Origin: Caulobacteraceae bacterium | GTDB taxonomy: Bacteria; Pseudomonadota; Alphaproteobacteria; Caulobacterales; Aquidulcibacteraceae | Length of the DNA: 11,997 nucleotides | NCBI GenBank assembly: GCA_016703335.1 | Contig: JADJCG010000036.1 | Location: forward strand, 1 to 11,997 | Direction: 5' to 3' | Part shown: one piece after another, positions 7,648 to 11,997 of the stretch | How positions within the stretch are numbered: the stretch's first letter is position 1 | Layout: every line of letters begins with the position of its first letter | The notes under the pieces: model-generated | The model's database searches: none | What the model saw: only the letters and a program-made list of their open reading frames with translations | What the model was told of the DNA's origin: nothing | Translations under genes and position numbers: made by a program

Positions 7648-7905
7648 TCGTCGGTCGCGAATGACCGGAACCGGCGAACTTAAGCCGTTCACGAGGGTAG
7701 GGCGTCGCCGGCGGCTTTGGATCGACTAGGCCAGTCGCGGAATTTTCGTACAACGACCTACGCTGGCCCAATCGAGCCCGATGGGTGATTGCGCGAAGCG
7801 GCATAGAGAGAGGCGGGTTCGAGCCAGGCATCAACAGGCTGGCGCGGCGCCCCTGCTCTAAAGTAATTTCGAAACCGGAGCCCATTTGGGTAGGTACATC
7901 GCGAC
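7648..7905. repeat. diverged repeat, copy A
   Basis: The core at 7665-7748 aligns without gaps, until its last few bases, to 9412-9497, at roughly 70 percent identity by eye. It shares CGGCGAACT, AGCCGT, CACG and AGGGCG in order. Shorter colinear matches continue to about 7905, with offsets growing slightly from 1748 to 1773 bp. Differences show no three-base rhythm. Copy A begins about 25 bp after the RTX fragment stop and copy B about 9 bp after the next gene's stop. The rest of 7624-8097 holds no gene I can support. Confidence 0.6.
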
Positions 7906-8097
7906 CAATTAGTCGATGACGAAGCCGCCGCCGCGGATCAGCGCTTTGTACGTCGTCAGTCGACGCAGCCGCCGCCAATCACGCTCCAGACCGGGTTTTC
8001 GACGCGTTGCTGAAGCAGCGGCGCACGCCATCATCGGAACTCGATGGCAATCAAATCCGCTTGCCGTGGTCAGCCTAAGTCGCGGAGGCAACGGAAG

Positions 8098-9390
8098 ATG
8101 TGCAAGATTGAGTGTGCTGGTGTGGTGATGCTGGCATTGGTTTACGTTCGCCGCTTGCCGCAGCGCAAGACTTCGCCCTCAGCGGGTTCCGCAGCCGCGG
8201 AACTGCAGGAATGGCAACTGAAGACGCCGGCCATTTGTGGGGCGTCGACCTTGCGGGCCTCCCGCTGTCGTTGATGCCGAGACACGTTTAGCATGGGCTG
8301 TCAGCGCAGATTGGTCAACGCGTTCTGCATCAGACCGCTGATGGCTGACGGGCGTGTTGCCCCAGGACGTGGTCGTCGCAAACACCTCTGTCGAGTGGGC
8401 TGGCGTGCGATGACGATGTTGATCGGCCTTTGTGCCAGGTGATCGCCGTCGACGTGCCGTGTTGCGTACGCACGAAGCGCGGGTATCAGTTCAAGGAGCG
8501 ATTTCGGGGTCACACCACGCAAGCAGCGCCGCCAAATGCCCACCTTGACACAGAACGCGGTCGCTTTCTTCGCGCTTAGAAATGCGGGTACTGGATCTAG
8601 CTTTGCAGTCAAGAGGTTCAACACGCTGGCGGGCCGCGCGAGATGCATCGTCATTCTGCTGGTCGGCGCGCTTGCGCGAGTTTCCAGAAGCAGAAGCGTT
8701 GAGACGGCGCTGGATCGCAACGAAGGCTTAGCCGCCTATATCGCCGGTAGGTTCGGCGCAGGATCAGCGGAGAGTTTTCGCCTCCCCCGCACAGCTACTT
8801 AGATTTCTTGACGGCCGACGTTCACTGGACCGTCCGTATGCTTATGCCACCGGCTCCTGCGTACGGATCTCTCTGATGCGCGCGGCGACGAACGGCGTAC
8901 CGGCTCGTACACGAAACCTGCCTCCGAGCATGTTGAGGCGAGTCCCAGGCGGCGATCTTCTCACAGCGCGGCTCGCCGATGCCGCTCACCGCTATCGCGG
9001 CGAAGCGATTGAGGCCGAGGATGCCGCTCGGGCGGAACAAGATCGGTTCCTGGATCCAACAGATGAGACGCAACATGTCGACGGGCCGCGGCTGATTTTG
9101 CCGGTGACCGAACGTGGCAGCGGCTCCTTTGATCCCAATCGCGAGGACAATCCTGGTTTAAGCGGTTCTACTACGGCTACCAGGAAGCGGCCGACGTTTG
9201 GGGTCAGCTTCGCGCAAGCGAAGGGGCGCTGATCATCGCCAATCCGGACCGCGTTATTGTCGCGCGCCCGGATGTTACGGGTTTGGCTGGGCCCGGCTGG
9301 ACTTTGACACTTCAGCCGGGCTTTCGATTGAATGGCCCGGACGCATCGGGAGCGTACACGCTTGCAGAAGGCAGGGTCGCGTCGAGGTGA
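8098..9390 (+). pseudogene. frameshifted gene for a secreted protein of unknown function (about 430 residues)
   Basis: ATG 8098 has a good GGAGG site at 8084-8088. A signal peptide can be read with one frame change at about 8143: MCKIECAGVVMLALV, then LRSPLAAAQDFALSG, cut near AAA-QDF. Coherent pieces follow on the same strand: VDAETRLAWAVSADWSTR (8270 on), WLTGVLPQDVVVANTSVEWA (8342-8410), and a His-Glu pair in RTHEAR near 8475. Next are NAHLDTERGR (8535-8564), LEMRVLDLAL (8576 on) with FPEAEAL, TALDRNEGLAAYIAGRFGAG (8701 on), and RPYAYATGS. Last come LPPSMLRRVPGGDLLTARLA, FYYGYQEAADVWGQL and GWTLTLQPGF, ending TGA 9388-9390. At least eight frame changes are needed. The HLDT..GR...LRLE..NEGLA..Y layout resembles a family of exported proteins I have seen but cannot name. 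A metallopeptidase-like role is only a possibility, because the expected second His after HE is not clear. Confidence 0.55.
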
Positions 9391-10993
9391 GGAGTATGCC
9401 CGGCGCCAAGCGGCTGGAGTCGGCGAACTCGAGCCGTCCACGTGGGCAGGGCGCAAGCGGCAGCACCTGAGCGAGTAGGTTGCTCGCAGATTTCGCGCCG
9501 CCAAGACGGTCGCTGGCTCAACGCGGTTGCCGATCCGCCAGCGATGCCTGCGTGTTTGTGCGACAGTACTGAAGTCTCGCACTGGCATCGATGCACCAGG
9601 CTTCGCGAGTTCCTGTGCATAGGCGGGGCTTCGCATGAAATTGCCGAAGGAAATGGGCCTTATTGGCTCGGTGAGTTGCGCTTCACGTACGCGATGGCAT
9701 GCGCGGTGGCTGCTGCGGCGTCCATAGCGCAGCCGATATTCGGTCGCGTGGGTTTCATACACGGACTGTTTGACGACACGCGCCTCATCGCGGCCTTTAT
9801 TCCCCAGCGGCCGTCGCCCCGCGGTTTTGCTTGGATTTGTGCGTACATTTCCGGCGGCCGTCGTTTCGGCTGGTCCGCGGGGCTTTGAGCGCTTGTCTTA
9901 TCTTTGCGAATCGGCTTCAAAGCGCCCGCGCATGCTGTCAGTGGCGCTGTGCACGCCATTGTGAGCGCTGTTCTGTCGTGAGCAAGTCGGCGGGCGCCGC
10001 AGGCGTAAGAGCTTTGTTTCCGCTTTTCACGCGCCAGCCGTGGTCGGTTTAACGGCTACGTTTTCTGGACGCGTCGTTGAGCCATCACGATTTACGCCAC
10101 GTCGACGCCGACATCGTCGGCCCCATGCTTTCTAGTAGCGCCGGTCTTATTCGGACTTGCCGTGATTTGGGGTTCGTCGTTCACAGAGCAGCCTTCACCG
10201 TTGAACCTGCGGATGAGAGAAATACCGGTGTGGGCGGCGTTGGCGGCGCTGGCGGCTATTGGTGCTGGCGATTGCAGGGGTTTTACGCTGGCTGCGACGC
10301 TGCTCGCGTACCGGGACACGTTTGATCGCGACAGTTATTCTCCGGAGGGTATTACGCCGCGCACCTTCAGCGCGGTGGAGTACTCTCCTGGCGTTGGTCT
10401 ACGTTTCATCGGGCTTACAAGCGGCGCGCAACTCGTACCAACGTCGGCGCTGGGGGGCCTCGTGACATGACGGCACTCGCCGTCCTCACGATAAACTCGT
10501 TGGCTTGCCGTTGCATTTTGGGCGGTGTTGCGTCTCGCCTGACAGCCCTGTTTTGCCCGGCGGCGTGCAGCGTTGCGCTGTTTGGCGTGATGATGGTAAA
10601 TCTGACGCCGTCGATGCTTGCGGCGCTGCGAATGCGGGGGTGGACGGAGCATCGTGATCGGTGTAGCGGTTGCCATACCGGCCGGCGGTGGCGTGTTGCC
10701 TTGCGCGGCGCTGCGCGCCAGCAATCCGATTTTGACACGCGGGATGCGCCGCCCCGGCTGCTGGCCGCCAAGCGCTCCTGATCGTGATGCTCAAGTGCTG
10801 CCAGTTGTTTTTGATTAGCGGTGAGTACGGCCGAGCGAACGCGCCGGTGCGCCACGGGCTGTCGCCAATCTCGCGCGCACTATTCAGCCTAGCGCGCCAT
10901 TGAGGTCAAAAAAGCGGTTCTGCTTCACGTTAAGGTAATGTCGCATCCCTTGCCCTGCGTTGCGGCGGTAGCTCACCGCTGTCAGTTTGTACC
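9391..10993 (+). other. no intact gene; hydrophobic segments in changing + frames
   Basis: Apart from repeat copy B I cannot support a gene here. Several membrane-like stretches can be read on the + strand in different frames. They are AMACAVAAAASIAQPIFG (about 9690), AVLLGFVRTFPAAVVSA (about 9800), LVAPVLFGLAVIWGSSF (about 10132), VWAALAALAAIGAG (10228 on), LLALVYVSSGLQAARN (about 10385), ALFCPAACSVALFGVMMVNL (about 10548) and SIVIGVAVAIPAGGGVLPC (about 10650). Minus-strand ORFs over the same stretch are Arg/Ala-rich and look like shadows. One or more multi-span membrane proteins broken by indels is the best reading. The A-run near 10910 and a possible ATG at 10938 may mark the gap before the next gene. 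Confidence 0.3.
9399..9690. repeat. diverged repeat, copy B
   Basis: This is the partner of 7648-7905. The best-matching core is 9412-9497. Further downstream, CGCTGGCTCAACG (about 9510), CTGGCATCGATGCACC (about 9581) and a stretch from about 9638 align in the same order with copy A. On the + strand the last part reads EIAEGNGPYWLGELRFTYAM, against VISKPEPIWVG in copy A, so both copies may be remnants of paralogous coding sequence. This is uncertain. Confidence 0.55.
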
Positions 10994-11997
10994 GTGGCTT
11001 TAGGTGCCGCCGTGGTTTTTGCCGTATTGCTGGCTTGGCTGGTCTGTCGCGCCTGTTGCGCAGCGCGGCGCCCGCTTGAGCGGCGGTCGCTGTCTTCCTG
11101 ATCTACGGCCTCGCGAGGCCTCTTCATCGCGTAAGCTGCCGGGAAGGCGGCAGAGTTTGCGCGCGCGGAACACCGCTTTACGGCTGTGATTGCCGCATCC
11201 GTGGCAGAGCATTTCAGTTCTTGCCGATCGCGCTTCGTAGGCATGCTCAATCCATGTGCGCCACACAGCGGTGGCATGGCAGGATCGGCGAACGGCGTGC
11301 TTTCGACCCTGACCGGTTGGCGTGACGCGGGGCTCGCATTGCTGGAGCCAATGCTGGTTTAAGGTACGCATTGCCACGCGTGGTCTGGCGGAATTGGCGC
11401 GTCGGTGCTTGGTGTAGACTGCAGATCGCCGTTCGCGTACCGGTATGCGCCTCTTCGTTCCAGCTCCGCCTTCTGTGCCTGCGTCGTCGTCGTGTTTTGG
11501 CGTCGAGATATTCTTAGAGGCGTTCGCCTTGTGATCAGGTCGGGGCGATTGTTGCGCGGTCGGTATCGCCCGGCGCCTGGTGATCGTTCTCCGCTGGATG
11601 ATCCTGATCGGCTCGGCGATTGGCGCGATCGGGGATGGCTGGGTTATTTTGCTCGCCTTCGCCATGGCAACTTACGCGTCGCTTGCGGCGCGTGGATGAA
11701 AGCGGCCGCTCATTCTGTTCCTGCGCTCGTTTTCCAAACGATCAGTTCGAAATTCCCAACAAAGGGTCGCTCGATCCCGCGATGCGGGGGTGCCGCGCAA
11801 GAGCAGCGCGACTACCGCCCGGAGAATTTCAGCCGCTAGCGGGCCAGTCGTCGCGATTGGTCGGCCCGGCAGACAAGGATTTGCCAACCGCTGCGCAGCG
11901 CCTTTACGGTGACCGACGATAACTGAAGAAGGAAGTGCTGCGCACGTCCAACGAGGGCGCGCGATCGTCATCGTTCTCGGAAAATGCGCACGCCGGT
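10994..11997 (+). pseudogene. frameshifted membrane protein with LRSF and GPVVAIGRPG motifs (runs off the right end)
   Basis: Membrane segments come first: VALGAAVVFAVLLAWLV (10994 on), VAVFLIYGLARPL (11086-11124), and LVIVLRWMILIGSAIGAIGD with WVILLAFAMATYASLAAR (11577-11693). Then comes a soluble part made of conserved blocks in shifting frames: KRPLILFLRSF (11700-11732), FPNDQFEIPNKGSLDPAMRG (11731 on), GPVVAIGRPG (11841-11870), KDLPTAAQRLY (11875-11907), VTDDN-(W)-KKEVL (11909-11940), and AIVIVLG (11961-11981). These match a family of uncharacterised bacterial membrane proteins I recall, with an LRSF..D motif, a GPVVAIGRPG motif, a DD.W motif and a Rossmann-like end. An in-frame TGA at 11697 and about five single-base shifts break it as written. 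The true start is not identifiable. The LRSF shift looks like TTTT for TTT. Confidence 0.5.

Noticed and set aside
7813..7830. GGTTCGAGCC, resembling a tRNA T-loop
   Set aside because: The flanking bases do not form a T-stem, and no acceptor or anticodon arm could be folded around it.
7607..7978. 123-codon open frame on the minus strand
   Set aside because: It overlaps the RTX fragment end and repeat copy A; no domain, start site or homologue could be supported.
8992..9762. 256-codon open frame on the minus strand
   Set aside because: The + strand gives coherent protein blocks over the same bases up to 9390, and the minus product is Arg/Ser-rich without recognisable motifs. It also crosses the + gene end and the repeat.
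9944..9975. GCGCTGTGCA and nearby AGCGCTGT, resembling the operator on the minus strand
   Set aside because: Only half of the motif matches and the second half-site at the right spacing is missing; a chance match in GC-rich sequence is likely.
10876..10898. CGCACT ... AGCGC upstream of a possible start at 10938, resembling a fourth operator
   Set aside because: The spacing is one base longer and the TGCAC core is absent.
11000..11665. 221-codon open frame on the minus strand, with a CHGCGNH stretch
   Set aside because: It is opposite the membrane segments that belong to the LRSF-type protein on the + strand. The composition is typical of an antisense shadow, and a single CxxC is not enough for a zinc-binding call.
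1..11997. CRISPR array, insertion sequence, integrase or attachment site
   Set aside because: No regularly spaced direct repeats, no transposase or recombinase motifs, and no paired terminal inverted repeats were seen on either strand.

Overview
The window looks like a piece of a GC-rich alphaproteobacterial chromosome, probably from the Caulobacterales/Hyphomonadaceae or sphingomonad side. The reasons are the style of the large TonB-dependent receptor, the Ala-rich signal peptides, and a LinB/DhaA-like haloalkane dehalogenase. No RNA gene, CRISPR array, transposase or integrase was found.

Left part (1-7351): a compact and apparently coherent locus on the + strand. A large TonB-dependent outer-membrane receptor (235-3437) ends in a strong intrinsic terminator. 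It is followed by an AraC-family regulator (3737-4619), then a tight three-gene unit: an exported FDFWLGEWDV-type protein (4848-5474), an exported haloalkane-dehalogenase-like alpha/beta hydrolase (5478-6443), and a second exported, lipobox-bearing alpha/beta hydrolase (6443-7351). The three genes are 3 bp apart and then overlap by 1 bp. A shared motif, TTCGCACT, three bases, TGCACAGCGCT, lies upstream of the receptor (63-84), upstream of the regulator (3597-3618), and in weaker form upstream of the three-gene unit (4621-4642). I infer a small regulon: the regulator senses a substrate, the receptor imports it across the outer membrane, and envelope hydrolases (one with an intact dehalogenase active site) cleave it. 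The receptor and regulator carry single-base indels as written. The three downstream genes are intact.

Right part (7352-11997): intact ORFs stop abruptly at about 7350. Immediately after the last hydrolase stop comes a fragment of an RTX/haemolysin-type calcium-binding repeat protein (7357-7623). Then comes a recognisable but heavily frameshifted gene for a secreted protein (8098-9390), then a poorly interpretable stretch (9391-10993) with hydrophobic segments in changing frames. At the right edge is a frameshifted membrane protein (about 10994 to beyond the end) with conserved motifs KRPLILFLRSF, GPVVAIGRPG and DDNW. In several places protein motifs are intact while the frame changes every 50-150 bp by single bases. 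That pattern suggests indel sequencing or assembly error at least as much as true gene decay, and I cannot decide between them from one sequence. A diverged repeat of about 250 bp (7648-7905 and 9399-9690) also lies in this half.
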